This document shows, piece by piece, positions 44,728 to 52,567 of a stretch of DNA of 55,871 nt (positions are counted from its first letter, which is position 1; the number at the start of each line of letters is the position of its first letter). The notes under the pieces are model-generated. The model had not been told where the DNA came from and searched no databases. It worked only from the letters and a program-made list of their open reading frames with translations. A program made the position numbers and the translations under genes. The DNA is from Nitrospirota bacterium (GTDB lineage Bacteria; Nitrospirota; Thermodesulfovibrionia; Thermodesulfovibrionales; JdFR-88). The stretch is from contig JAKBYX010000013.1 in the NCBI GenBank assembly GCA_021840255.1, positions 1 through 55,871 of the forward strand, given 5' to 3'.

Positions 44728-45981
44728 CTATTTTGCCTGAGAGAATTGTTTGAAAATATCTTCCCGTCCGCCCTCGCCCGATGAGCCATCCCTCATATCT
44801 TTCCATTTGAACCTGCCGCTCATAAGCTCTTCCTCGCCGATGATGACCACATTCCCGGCGTTTATCTTATCGGCCCTTCTTAACTGGCTTTTCAGGGAGC
44901 CTCCCCATCCAAGCTCCACCCGCGTGCCGCCATCCCGCAGGCGTGCGGCCATTCTCAGGGCTTCCACGGCCGCCTCTTTCCCCATGGAGGCGATGAAAAG
45001 CACGGGCCCCGGCACGGCAGCTTCCCCTTGAAGAAGCCCTGCAAGCCTCTCCATCCCCATTGCAAAACCGATGGCAGGGGTATCGGGGCCTCCGAACTCG
45101 GACACAAGCAGATCGTATCTTCCTCCGGCCGCCACGGCGTTCTGGGCCCCCAGTCCGGCGCCACCCTTCACCTCGAACACTGTCCTCGTGTAATAATCAA
45201 GCCCTCTTACCATGTGCGGGTTTAAAACATAGGCCGCCCCCATGGCGTCGAGGTACCCCAGCAGGCCGGAAAAATGGTCCTTGCAGTCCTGGCACAGGGT
45301 TTCGCTGATAAGAGGCGCGTTCTTTCTGATCTCGATGCACCTTTCAACCTTGCAATCCAGTATGCGCAGGGGATTTTGTTCATGCCGCCTCTGGCAGTCC
45401 GGGCATAGCTCATTTAAATGTGGCCCGAAAAATCCCTTCAGGCGCTCCTTGAACGCCGGACGGCATTCCTTGCAGCCGATCGAGTTGAGCTCCAGGGAGA
45501 GCCCCTTGAGGCCTATTCTATCCAGGAGGGTCAGGAGCATGGTTATCATCTCCGCGTCCACTCCGGGGTCTGCAATTCCGAAGCACTCCGCGCCCAACTG
45601 GTAGAATTGCCGCTGTCTGCCTTTCTGCGGCCTTTCATAGCGGAACATGGGGCCGAAGTAGAAGAATTTTTGCGGAGCGGGACGGACCGGCAGGTTGTGT
45701 TCCACGTATGCCCGCACAATCGATGCGGTTCCTTCGGGGCGCAGGCTTACGCTTCTTCCCCCTTTGTCGGTAAAGGTGTACATCTCCTTGGCTACAATGT
45801 CCGATGAGTCTCCTATGCTTCTAAGGAACAGGCCGGTCTGCTCGATCACCGGGGGTATGATTTCGTCATATCCGTAGGCGCCCATGACACCCGCCGCAGC
45901 GTTTTCTATCTTTCTCCACAGGCTGGTCTCCGGGGGCAGGACGTCGGCTACGCCCTTAAGGGCGGTAAAACGGGGCCTCAC
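44728..45981 (-). CDS. hisS: Histidyl-tRNA synthetase
   Basis: A 417-residue class IIa synthetase. Motif 1 region GYDEIIPPVIEQTGLF, motif 2 FYFGPMFRYERPQKGRQRQFYQ and the histidine-specific LDYYTRTVFEV plus GGRYDLLVSEFGGPDTPAIGFAMG motif are complete. The C-terminal anticodon-binding domain (~325-417) is shorter than in E. coli but contains VELGWGGSLKSQLRRADKINA. The gene contains a Cys-rich insert with paired CxxC-like elements near 195-235 (CPDCQRR, CQDCKDH). It overlaps the divIVA-like gene by four bases. Confidence 0.96.
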   Translation of the reverse strand: MRPRFTALKGVADVLPPETSLWRKIENAAAGVMGAYGYDEIIPPVIEQTGLFLRSIGDSSDIVAKEMYTFTDKGGRSVSLRPEGTASIVRAYVEHNLPVRPAPQKFFYFGPMFRYERPQKGRQRQFYQLGAECFGIADPGVDAEMITMLLTLLDRIGLKGLSLELNSIGCKECRPAFKERLKGFFGPHLNELCPDCQRRHEQNPLRILDCKVERCIEIRKNAPLISETLCQDCKDHFSGLLGYLDAMGAAYVLNPHMVRGLDYYTRTVFEVKGGAGLGAQNAVAAGGRYDLLVSEFGGPDTPAIGFAMGMERLAGLLQGEAAVPGPVLFIASMGKEAAVEALRMAARLRDGGTRVELGWGGSLKSQLRRADKINAGNVVIIGEEELMSGRFKWKDMRDGSSGEGGREDIFKQFSQAK

Positions 45982-46505
45982 AAGTCATCGGCCTCGTTTT
46001 CAAGCTCATTCTTAATGAACCCCCCGTTGCCATGAGGGGCCGCTCCGTCCTCTCCTTCCCTTTCCCTATCAAACTCGATCAGCTGGAGATGGTTTTGGAT
46101 AAGGCGCTTCAGCTCTTCCTTGAAATGCCGCCGGATCCCCTTAAGGTCCACGATGTCCTCATGTATCTTTACAACCCGTTCCTGGGCGTCCCGGAGCATC
46201 TCCTCCGCCTTTATTTCAGCCTCCCTGAGGATAAGCTCGGCTTCTTTTCTGGAATTGTTCTTGTAATCGTCGACCATCTGCTGGGCGGTCATGAGCGTGT
46301 CTTTCAGGGACGACTCCATGTTCTTGTAATCCTTCATCTGGCTGTCCAGCCTGGAGATCGTCTCTTTTAGGGAGGAGTTTTCCCTGAGCAGCTCCTCCAT
46401 CTCTTCCCGGACGAGTTCAAGAAAAGCATATACCTCGTCCATTTCGAATCCCCGGAATTTTACCGGGAACTGTTTCTGCTGTATGTCCAGTGGCGTTATT
46501 CTCAT
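45978..46505 (-). CDS. DivIVA-domain coiled-coil protein
   Basis: 175 residues. The N-terminal membrane-binding signature MRITPLDIQQKQFPVKFRGFEMDEVYAFLE is complete, followed by a long coiled coil (about 30-150), with the family-typical AEIKAEEMLRDAQERVVKI. DivIVA-type proteins mark curved membrane and organise division, growth or secretion. It sits between yggT and hisS in the yggS-proC-yggT-divIVA order, a layout well known from Gram-positives (ylmD-H/divIVA) and found here in a Gram-negative. Confidence 0.93.
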   Translation of the reverse strand: MRITPLDIQQKQFPVKFRGFEMDEVYAFLELVREEMEELLRENSSLKETISRLDSQMKDYKNMESSLKDTLMTAQQMVDDYKNNSRKEAELILREAEIKAEEMLRDAQERVVKIHEDIVDLKGIRRHFKEELKRLIQNHLQLIEFDREREGEDGAAPHGNGGFIKNELENEADDL

Positions 46506-46524
46506 TCGGGTCTCCCTTCCCTCC

Positions 46525-46824
46525 TCATCTTCCTAGCCTGAAAGCAAATTCCCTCAGGGACGCTATGGCGAAATATTTTATAAAGTAGATGGCAAGTATC
46601 ACGATCAGCGGAGATATGTCTATGCCGCCCATGGTCCCGGTAACCCGCCTTATCGGGCGGAATACGGGGTCTGTGGCCTTGTACAGGAATCTCACGATCG
46701 GATTGTAGGGATCGGGGTTTACCCAGCTTATGAGCGCGGCTATGATGACTACCCACATGTATAAGGTAAGGACTATGTCAAGCACTTCCGCAACGGCAGA
46801 GATGAAATTGCCTATGACGAACAT
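46525..46824 (-). CDS. YggT family membrane protein
   Basis: 99 residues with two hydrophobic regions (about 5-33 and 66-90) and the family motif ISWVNPDPYNPIVRFLYKATDPVFRPIRRV between them. YggT proteins are linked by gene order to cell division and osmotic tolerance, but the mechanism is unknown. It lies 59 bases after proC and 19 bases before divIVA. Confidence 0.93.
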   Translation of the reverse strand: MFVIGNFISAVAEVLDIVLTLYMWVVIIAALISWVNPDPYNPIVRFLYKATDPVFRPIRRVTGTMGGIDISPLIVILAIYFIKYFAIASLREFAFRLGR

Positions 46825-46883
46825 TTTGCTTTGCCCCGGCTTTCGCCTTTCCTCTTTGAAAAGTCTTGCGCCTTTCCCTCGAT

Positions 46884-47708
46884 TTAAAAGCCTCTTGCCA
46901 GCTCTTCAGCCCTTCTGGCCGCGGCCTCTATTGTATCATAAAGGATATCCTTAAATCCCCTGCTTTCAAGCACGTCCAGCCCCGCCTGAGTGGTCCCGCC
47001 GGGGGATGTGACCATCTTCCGAAGCATGGCCGTATCCATGCCTTCTTCCAGCATTTTTAGGGACCCTGCCGCAGTCTGAAGCGCAAGTTCCGCAGCGGCT
47101 TCCTGCGGGAGGCCCTGCCTTATGGCCCCCTCCACCAGACCCTCGATGAAGAGGGCGAAGAAGGCCGGCCCGCTGCCTGAAAGGGCGGTGACCGCGTCCA
47201 TGTGTTTTTCAGGCATCACCAGCACCTTGCCCACGGACATGAATATCTCCTTTGCGCGGGCAAACAGCCGGGCGTCCAACCCCTCCGAAGGAAAAATGCC
47301 CTCGCGCACGGAAAGCACTGTCATGCCCAGTCCGGCCAGGGCGGGGGTGTTGGGCATGGCGCGCACAACGTTCTCCGTGCCCAGTTTATCGACCAGGTAA
47401 TCAAGCCTTATGCCTGCCGCTATCGAAATGGCGAGTTTTTGCTTTTGCTTTCCCCCGCCGAATATCTCTTTCATGCCCGTTAGGGCTTGGCCGATTATCT
47501 GCGGTTTGACCGCTATGATCACCAGTTCCGCCTCTTCCGCCGCCTCGTGGTTGGACGCGGTCGTTCTTACGCCGTAGGTCTCCTCCAGGTACTTTCTTCT
47601 TTGCTCCATGGGCTCTGAGACCAGAATATCCATATCGCCTTTAGACCTCATCCCCTTGATAAGGGCCTCGGCCATGTTGCCGCCGCCTATAAAACCAAAA
47701 GAAGTCAT
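46884..47708 (-). CDS. proC: Pyrroline-5-carboxylate reductase
   Basis: 274 residues, reducing P5C to proline with NAD(P)H. The Rossmann motif GFIGGGNMAEALIKG lies at 5-19, IIAVKPQ near 68-74 and the C-terminal dimer/active-site segment LREMVTSPGGTTQAGL-like (LRKMVTSPGGTTQAGLDVLE) near 229-248. A Lys/Gln insert (GGGKQKQKLAIS) is A-rich at DNA level. Its start overlaps the yggS stop by four bases, a very common yggS-proC pairing. Confidence 0.96.
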   Translation of the reverse strand: MTSFGFIGGGNMAEALIKGMRSKGDMDILVSEPMEQRRKYLEETYGVRTTASNHEAAEEAELVIIAVKPQIIGQALTGMKEIFGGGKQKQKLAISIAAGIRLDYLVDKLGTENVVRAMPNTPALAGLGMTVLSVREGIFPSEGLDARLFARAKEIFMSVGKVLVMPEKHMDAVTALSGSGPAFFALFIEGLVEGAIRQGLPQEAAAELALQTAAGSLKMLEEGMDTAMLRKMVTSPGGTTQAGLDVLESRGFKDILYDTIEAAARRAEELARGF

Positions 47709-48409
47709 TTCGTCCTCCCTCCGAATATTGCGGTTCCTATTCTTACCATTGTCGCGCCTTCCTCTATGGCCACCTCAAAATCGTGAGACATGCCCATCGA
47801 CAGCTCCGGCAGATCGAAGCCTTCCGTCTGCGCACGCTCCTTAAGCACCCTCAGCCGCGCGAAGTAGGGTCTTGCCTCCTCGGGGACGCTTGAATAGGGG
47901 GGCACCGTCATAAGCCCCTCGATCCTGATGTGGGGCGCTTCTCGGGAGGCTCGCAGGAGATCGAAAAAAGACCCTTCCGTGACCCCGTGCTTTGAGGGCT
48001 CGGCAGACAGTTTCACCTCTATCAGCGCCCTCTGGGTTCTGCCTGCCTTTGCGGCCTGATTTTCCAGTATGCCCAGAAGCCTTTCTGAATCTACAGAGTG
48101 TAAAAGCTCAAAACCCATTTTGACTGCCTCGCCGGCCTTGTTCGTCTGGAGGTGTCCCAGGAAATGCCACCGCACGGGCAATCCTGCCAGAGAGCCTATT
48201 TTGGTTCTGGCCTCCTGGATGCGGTTTTCTCCAAAATCGGCCAGGCCGCAATCGAAGGCCTCTTTCAGCCTTTCAGCGGGCACGGTCTTTGAGACGGCGA
48301 TAAGTCTTATCTGCCGGGGTTCCCTGCCCGCCCTGAGCGCCGCCCGTTTTATCCTGAAAAGGACGCATTCAATGTCTTCAGCCAGGTTTTCAGTCAAAGG
48401 GCCGCCCAT
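47705..48409 (-). CDS. yggS: PLP homeostasis protein (YggS/PLPBP family)
   Basis: 234 residues with a PLP-binding TIM barrel lacking catalytic partners. Lys in LIAVSKTVPAERLKEAFDCG is the PLP lysine; FGENRIQEA, WHFLGHLQTNK and LSMGMSHDFEVAIEEGATMVRIGTAIFG are diagnostic. It buffers PLP and affects amino-acid pools. It is the first gene of the minus-strand run yggS-proC-yggT-divIVA-hisS and is divergent from queH across a 67-base A-rich gap. Confidence 0.95.
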   Translation of the reverse strand: MGGPLTENLAEDIECVLFRIKRAALRAGREPRQIRLIAVSKTVPAERLKEAFDCGLADFGENRIQEARTKIGSLAGLPVRWHFLGHLQTNKAGEAVKMGFELLHSVDSERLLGILENQAAKAGRTQRALIEVKLSAEPSKHGVTEGSFFDLLRASREAPHIRIEGLMTVPPYSSVPEEARPYFARLRVLKERAQTEGFDLPELSMGMSHDFEVAIEEGATMVRIGTAIFGGRTK

Positions 48410-48476
48410 GGTTTATAGTATTACAGAGGTGTTAAAAAAACAAAAAGCAAAAAAGTAAAAAAGATAAAATAGAGAC

Positions 48477-49046
48477 ATGGAAATTCTACTGCATATCTGC
48501 TGCGCCAACTGCGCGCTTTATCCGGTCCGGGAGCTGGGCGGCAAAGGGATATCAATAAAAGGCTTCTGGTACAACCCGAACATCCATCCCGCGCAGGAAT
48601 ACTTAAAGAGGCTGGAGGCGGTGCGGCAGCTCCAGGCGCTCTGGGGCCTGGACATCACGTACACGGATCACTATGGGCTGATGGAGTTCCTTGCCGCGAC
48701 AGGAAAGGACGCCAAAGAAGGCCTCCGGTGCCGCCACTGCTATAGGATGAGGTTAAGGGAGGCCGCCTCAGCGGCAAAAAAAATGAAGGCGGACGCGTTT
48801 TCCACCACCCTTCTATACAGCCCATACCAGAAGTTTGATATAATAACCGCCGAAGCGGCGGAGGCGGAGAGGCTTTTTCACATCCCGTTTTACCTGGAGG
48901 ACTGGAGGGCCGGCTTCAGGGAAGGGGAAAACCTTTCCAGGGAGCTTGGGTTCTACAGGCAGAAATACTGCGGCTGCATTTATTCGGAGATGGAGCGGTT
49001 CATAAAGGCAAAAAAGACAAAAGCACGGGACGGAAATGAGTCATGA
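48477..49046 (+). CDS. queH: Epoxyqueuosine reductase QueH
   Basis: A 189-residue DUF208-family enzyme performing the last step of queuosine synthesis in tRNA, non-orthologous to cobalamin-dependent QueG. Cys pairs for the 4Fe-4S cluster and redox work are ICCANCAL (8-12), CRHCYRMR near 84-91 and KYCGCIYSE near the C-terminus. Context supports the call: queA, the preceding enzyme of the pathway, lies two genes downstream. It overlaps the DUF2905 gene by 11 bases. Confidence 0.94.
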   Translation: MEILLHICCANCALYPVRELGGKGISIKGFWYNPNIHPAQEYLKRLEAVRQLQALWGLDITYTDHYGLMEFLAATGKDAKEGLRCRHCYRMRLREAASAAKKMKADAFSTTLLYSPYQKFDIITAEAAEAERLFHIPFYLEDWRAGFREGENLSRELGFYRQKYCGCIYSEMERFIKAKKTKARDGNES

Positions 49047-49269
49047 TAAGTCTTTAGGCAGGCTGCTGGTCATCATCGGGCTGCTAGTGGCGGCAGCCGG
49101 TGTTTTTTTGATGTTCGCGGGGAAGCTGCCCTTTCTGAGGCATCTTGGAAGGTTGCCGGGCGACATACTTGTAAAGAAAAAGGATTTCACTTTTTATTTC
49201 CCCCTTGCCACAAGCATCATAATAAGCATCATACTTACCCTTATAATGCTGCTTTTCAGAAGGAGGTAA
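49036..49269 (+). CDS. DUF2905 family small membrane protein
   Basis: 77 residues with two membrane segments (about 9-30 and 52-74). The family motif LGRLPGDILVKKKDFTFYFPL lies between them. Function is unknown. DUF2905 genes are often found among queA, ruvAB and spoIID genes, as here. It overlaps queH by 11 bases and precedes the SpoIID-like gene by six bases. Confidence 0.92.
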   Translation: MSHDKSLGRLLVIIGLLVAAAGVFLMFAGKLPFLRHLGRLPGDILVKKKDFTFYFPLATSIIISIILTLIMLLFRRR

Positions 49270-49275
49270 GATTTT

Positions 49276-50358
49276 TTGGCATCAGCAGATACGCCGGCAT
49301 TTAAAATTTCAATTAAAAAAGACATGAAAAATAAAAAACAATTTTTGGCCTTTTCCTTTTTGGCCTTTTTCTTTTTCATGATGTCTTCAGGCGCCGCGCT
49401 TTTCCCATTATGCCAGACCGCGGAGGCGGATGATGTGAGGGTGTTGATCCTGGACGGTGAGTTCCACAGTATACCGCGCAGCAATGAGAAGATCGTACTT
49501 CTGGACAAGACGGCGGGAAGGCTGCTAGTGGGAGAAAAACCCTACAGCGGAAAGATACAGATCTGGGAAGGCGGCAAGGGGCTGTATCTTATCGACAAAG
49601 TGAATATCGAAAATTATGTGAAAGGCGTGGTGGAGGCCGAGGCGGGAAGCGGCTGGGCCATAGAGGCGCTGAAGGCCCAGGCTGTCCTTTCAAGAACATA
49701 CGCCATAAACAGGCAGCTGCATACGGGGCAGATGAAGTACGACCTCACTTCCTCCGTGCTGGACCAGGTGTATGGCGGGGATGACGGGTATGACAAGCAG
49801 GTCAGCGACGCTGTTGATTCGACAAAGGGGCAGATACTTGTATATAACGGCAAACCCATAGAGGCTTTTTTCCATTCGACATCTTGCGGAGAGACGGAAG
49901 ACCCTTACGAGGTCTTCGGCAAACATATACCTTACCTGAAGCCTGTAAAGGTGAAATGCGACCTTTCGCCCTATAACGCATGGACAAGAAGGTTTCCTGC
50001 GGAAAAGGTCCGGAAAGCGCTCAAGGCGGGAGGCGTGGATACCGGCGCCATCAGTGATATGGAAATAAAATCCAGGACGTGCACGGGCAGGGTGAGGGAC
50101 ATCGCTGTAACGGGCAGCAAGGGCGTCTTTACGGTGAAGGCCGTGGACATGAGGAAGATAATCGGCTGGAAGGACCTCCCATCCACTGATTTCTCCATGC
50201 GGTTTAAAAGCGGCTTCTGGACGGTAAGGGGCAGCGGGTACGGGCACGGCGTGGGCCTTTGCCAGTGGTCGGCCCTTGAGATGGCCAAAGAGGGGATGAA
50301 GTACACTGCTATACTTTCCTATTTTTATCCAGGCACAAAACTTGTCGTATGGAAGTAG
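49276..50358 (+). CDS. SpoIID/LytB-domain exported protein
   Basis: 360 residues. TTG 49276 has an AGGAGG nine bases before it; ATG 49324 (MKNKKQFLAFSF) would give a more typical signal peptide but lacks an SD. A signal sequence covers up to about residue 52. The SpoIID domain includes YVKGVVEAEAGSGWAIEALKAQAVLSRTYA, STSCGETEDPYEVFG and the C-terminal GSGYGHGVGLCQWSA motif. SpoIID homologues are lytic transglycosylases acting on denuded glycan strands; there is no other sporulation gene here. It overlaps queA by ten bases. Confidence 0.93.
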   Translation: MASADTPAFKISIKKDMKNKKQFLAFSFLAFFFFMMSSGAALFPLCQTAEADDVRVLILDGEFHSIPRSNEKIVLLDKTAGRLLVGEKPYSGKIQIWEGGKGLYLIDKVNIENYVKGVVEAEAGSGWAIEALKAQAVLSRTYAINRQLHTGQMKYDLTSSVLDQVYGGDDGYDKQVSDAVDSTKGQILVYNGKPIEAFFHSTSCGETEDPYEVFGKHIPYLKPVKVKCDLSPYNAWTRRFPAEKVRKALKAGGVDTGAISDMEIKSRTCTGRVRDIAVTGSKGVFTVKAVDMRKIIGWKDLPSTDFSMRFKSGFWTVRGSGYGHGVGLCQWSALEMAKEGMKYTAILSYFYPGTKLVVWK

Positions 50359-51530
50359 AAGAGTTCAATTTCGACCTGCCCCAGGAGCTGATCGCGTTAA
50401 GGCCCGCCAGTGAGAGAGACGCCTCCAGGCTGTTTGTGCTCATGGACGGAAAAACGGAGCACAGGCATTTTTATGACCTTCCCCAATATATCGAAAAGGG
50501 CGACCTTCTTCTAATAAATGATACCCGGGTGCTGCCGGTACGCCTTTTGGGCAGAAAAAAGACCGGGGGGCTCCTTGAAGTGGTCCTTGTAAGGAAGACG
50601 GGGGCCAGGGACAGTAATGGACGGGACGGTAATGGAAATGACAGCGGAGACGGGGATGTATGCAACGGGAATTCTTATGTCCAGGCGGATGATTCTTATG
50701 TCGAAGAGACTTGGGAAGCCCTTTACAGGGGCAGGTATACTGGCATTTTAAAGGTGTCCGAAGAGCTTTCCCTGGAGTTTTGCGGCAGGGACAGGGAAGT
50801 AAAAGTCATTTGCAAAGGTGGCCTTTTGCAGGCGCTTGCCGGATGCGGGCAGATGCCTCTTCCCCCGTACATAAAACGAAGGCCGGATGAGACAGACAAG
50901 GAGCGCTATCAGACCGTATACGCAAAAAAGGAGGCAGGGGCAAAGACGGGACGGGCCGGCGGCAACTGCCCCGGTTCCATCGCGGCGCCTACCGCGGGGC
51001 TTCATTTTACCCCGGAGCTCCTTGAAGCCGTGCGGGCAAAGGGCGCGCTTGTGAGGAGCCTTACGCTCCATGTGGGCAGGGGCACGTTCATGCCGGTGAA
51101 GAGCCTTAAGGTTGAGGACCACCGTATGGAGAGGGAACATTTCGAGTTTGACAGTGTGCTCCCGGAGGAGATAAACGATATAAGGGCGGGGGGCGGAAAG
51201 GTTTTTGCGGTCGGCACCACCACGACCAGGGCTATAGAGAGTTTCTTCTCCGGAACATATATGCCCGATGCCGCGGATGACATGCCTGCCGGTGATAAAA
51301 AGGTGCTGGGCAGCACGGACATCTTCATCTATCCGGGTTACCGGTTCAGGGCGGTGGACCGGCTTGTAACGAATTTCCATCTGCCCGGTTCCACTCCGCT
51401 CATGCTGGCCTCGGCCATGGCGGGCCGGGAACGTCTGCTAAAGGCCTATGAGAAGGCCATTTCGGGCGGTTATAGATTTTTTTCCTATGGGGATGCTATG
51501 CTTTTAGAAGGGGCAAAGCAATGCTTTTGA
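50349..51530 (+). CDS. queA: S-adenosylmethionine:tRNA ribosyltransferase-isomerase
   Basis: A 393-residue QueA, which transfers and isomerises the AdoMet ribosyl group onto 7-aminomethyl-deazaguanine in tRNA to give epoxyqueuosine. Signatures are LPQELIALRPASERDASRL (10-28), LLLINDTRVLPVRL, CPGSIAAPTAGLHFTPELL and LFIYPGYRFRAVDRLVTNFHLPGSTPLMLASA. It is ~45 residues longer than usual. Residues ~86-117 are a Gly/Asn/Asp/Ser low-complexity insert containing a duplicated SYV unit, and another insert lies near 195-205. Confidence 0.96.
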   Translation: MEVEEFNFDLPQELIALRPASERDASRLFVLMDGKTEHRHFYDLPQYIEKGDLLLINDTRVLPVRLLGRKKTGGLLEVVLVRKTGARDSNGRDGNGNDSGDGDVCNGNSYVQADDSYVEETWEALYRGRYTGILKVSEELSLEFCGRDREVKVICKGGLLQALAGCGQMPLPPYIKRRPDETDKERYQTVYAKKEAGAKTGRAGGNCPGSIAAPTAGLHFTPELLEAVRAKGALVRSLTLHVGRGTFMPVKSLKVEDHRMEREHFEFDSVLPEEINDIRAGGGKVFAVGTTTTRAIESFFSGTYMPDAADDMPAGDKKVLGSTDIFIYPGYRFRAVDRLVTNFHLPGSTPLMLASAMAGRERLLKAYEKAISGGYRFFSYGDAMLLEGAKQCF

Positions 51531-51583
51531 ATCTTCCTTTTTTATGGTGAACAGAGGAGAAAGCGCGGCCCCTTAAATTTTTA

Positions 51584-52567
51584 GTGGAAACAGTAACCGT
51601 CCAGATAACAATCGATATAGATAAAGAGCTGGGCCTTGTCACCGAAGGGCTCATTCCGGCCTTCAAGCTCATTGAGGAAAGCCTGGGGGTGCGCGTCAGC
51701 TTCAGGGGCGACCGGCTTTTCGTCCAGGGAGAGAAGGCTTCCGTAGAGAAGGCCGAGGAGCTTATCGAGGAGCTGCGGAAGGTAAACCGGCAGGGCTACG
51801 TCCTTAAGGGCGACGACATAAGGGAAGCGGTGAGGGCGCGCTCAGTGCCGGGTGGCAACGGCCATGAGACACCTCTCGAGGACCTCTTCACCGGCCATAT
51901 AGAAGTACCTTCCAGGAAAAGGCTGATCATCCCCAAGACGGACGCCCAGAGACAGTACATCGAGGCCATCAGGAAATACGATATGGTGTTTGGCATAGGG
52001 CCTGCCGGCACCGGGAAAACCTATCTGGCGATGGCCGTGGCCGTGAGCTCCCTGCTTAAAAAAGAGGTGAACAGGATAGTGCTCGCAAGGCCCGCCGTCG
52101 AAGCCGGGGAAAGACTTGGTTTTCTTCCGGGGGACATAGCGGAGAAGGTCAACCCTTACCTGAGGCCGCTTTACGATGCGCTTTTCGACATGATGGAAGC
52201 CGATAAAGCAATGCGCCTCATCGAAAAGGGCATAATAGAGGTGGCGCCGCTTGCCTTCATGCGCGGCCGCACCCTGAATGACGCCTTTGTCATACTGGAT
52301 GAGGCCCAGAACACGACCTCAGAGCAGATGAAGATGTATCTCACCAGGTTGGGTTTCAACTCCAAAACTGTCATCACGGGCGACGTTACGCAGATTGACC
52401 TGCCATACGGCAGGGTCTCGGGTCTCATAGAGGCCGAGAGGGTGCTTAAAGGGATCAAGGACATAAAAGTGATATACTTTACCGAGCATGACGTTGTGAG
52501 GCATAGGCTGGTCCAAGATATACTGAAGGCTTATGAGAGATACGAAAAACGGAAAACAAAGGCCTAG
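51584..52567 (+). CDS. PhoH-like ATPase
   Basis: 327 residues starting at GTG 51584. The N-terminal ~80 residues form a KH-like RNA-binding fold. The PhoH ATPase core (from ~115) has Walker A GIGPAGTGKTYLA near 136-148, VLARPAVEAGERLGFLPGD, Walker B FVILDEAQNTT and the sensor motif VITGDVTQIDLP. PhoH is linked by gene order to YbeY and rRNA maturation, which is the arrangement here. It overlaps the following HD-domain gene by 35 bases. Confidence 0.94.
   Translation: METVTVQITIDIDKELGLVTEGLIPAFKLIEESLGVRVSFRGDRLFVQGEKASVEKAEELIEELRKVNRQGYVLKGDDIREAVRARSVPGGNGHETPLEDLFTGHIEVPSRKRLIIPKTDAQRQYIEAIRKYDMVFGIGPAGTGKTYLAMAVAVSSLLKKEVNRIVLARPAVEAGERLGFLPGDIAEKVNPYLRPLYDALFDMMEADKAMRLIEKGIIEVAPLAFMRGRTLNDAFVILDEAQNTTSEQMKMYLTRLGFNSKTVITGDVTQIDLPYGRVSGLIEAERVLKGIKDIKVIYFTEHDVVRHRLVQDILKAYERYEKRKTKA

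Noticed and set aside
49276-50358. Evidence for sporulation from a SpoIID-like protein
   Set aside because: SpoIID/LytB domains are widespread in non-sporulating bacteria and no other sporulation gene is in the window.
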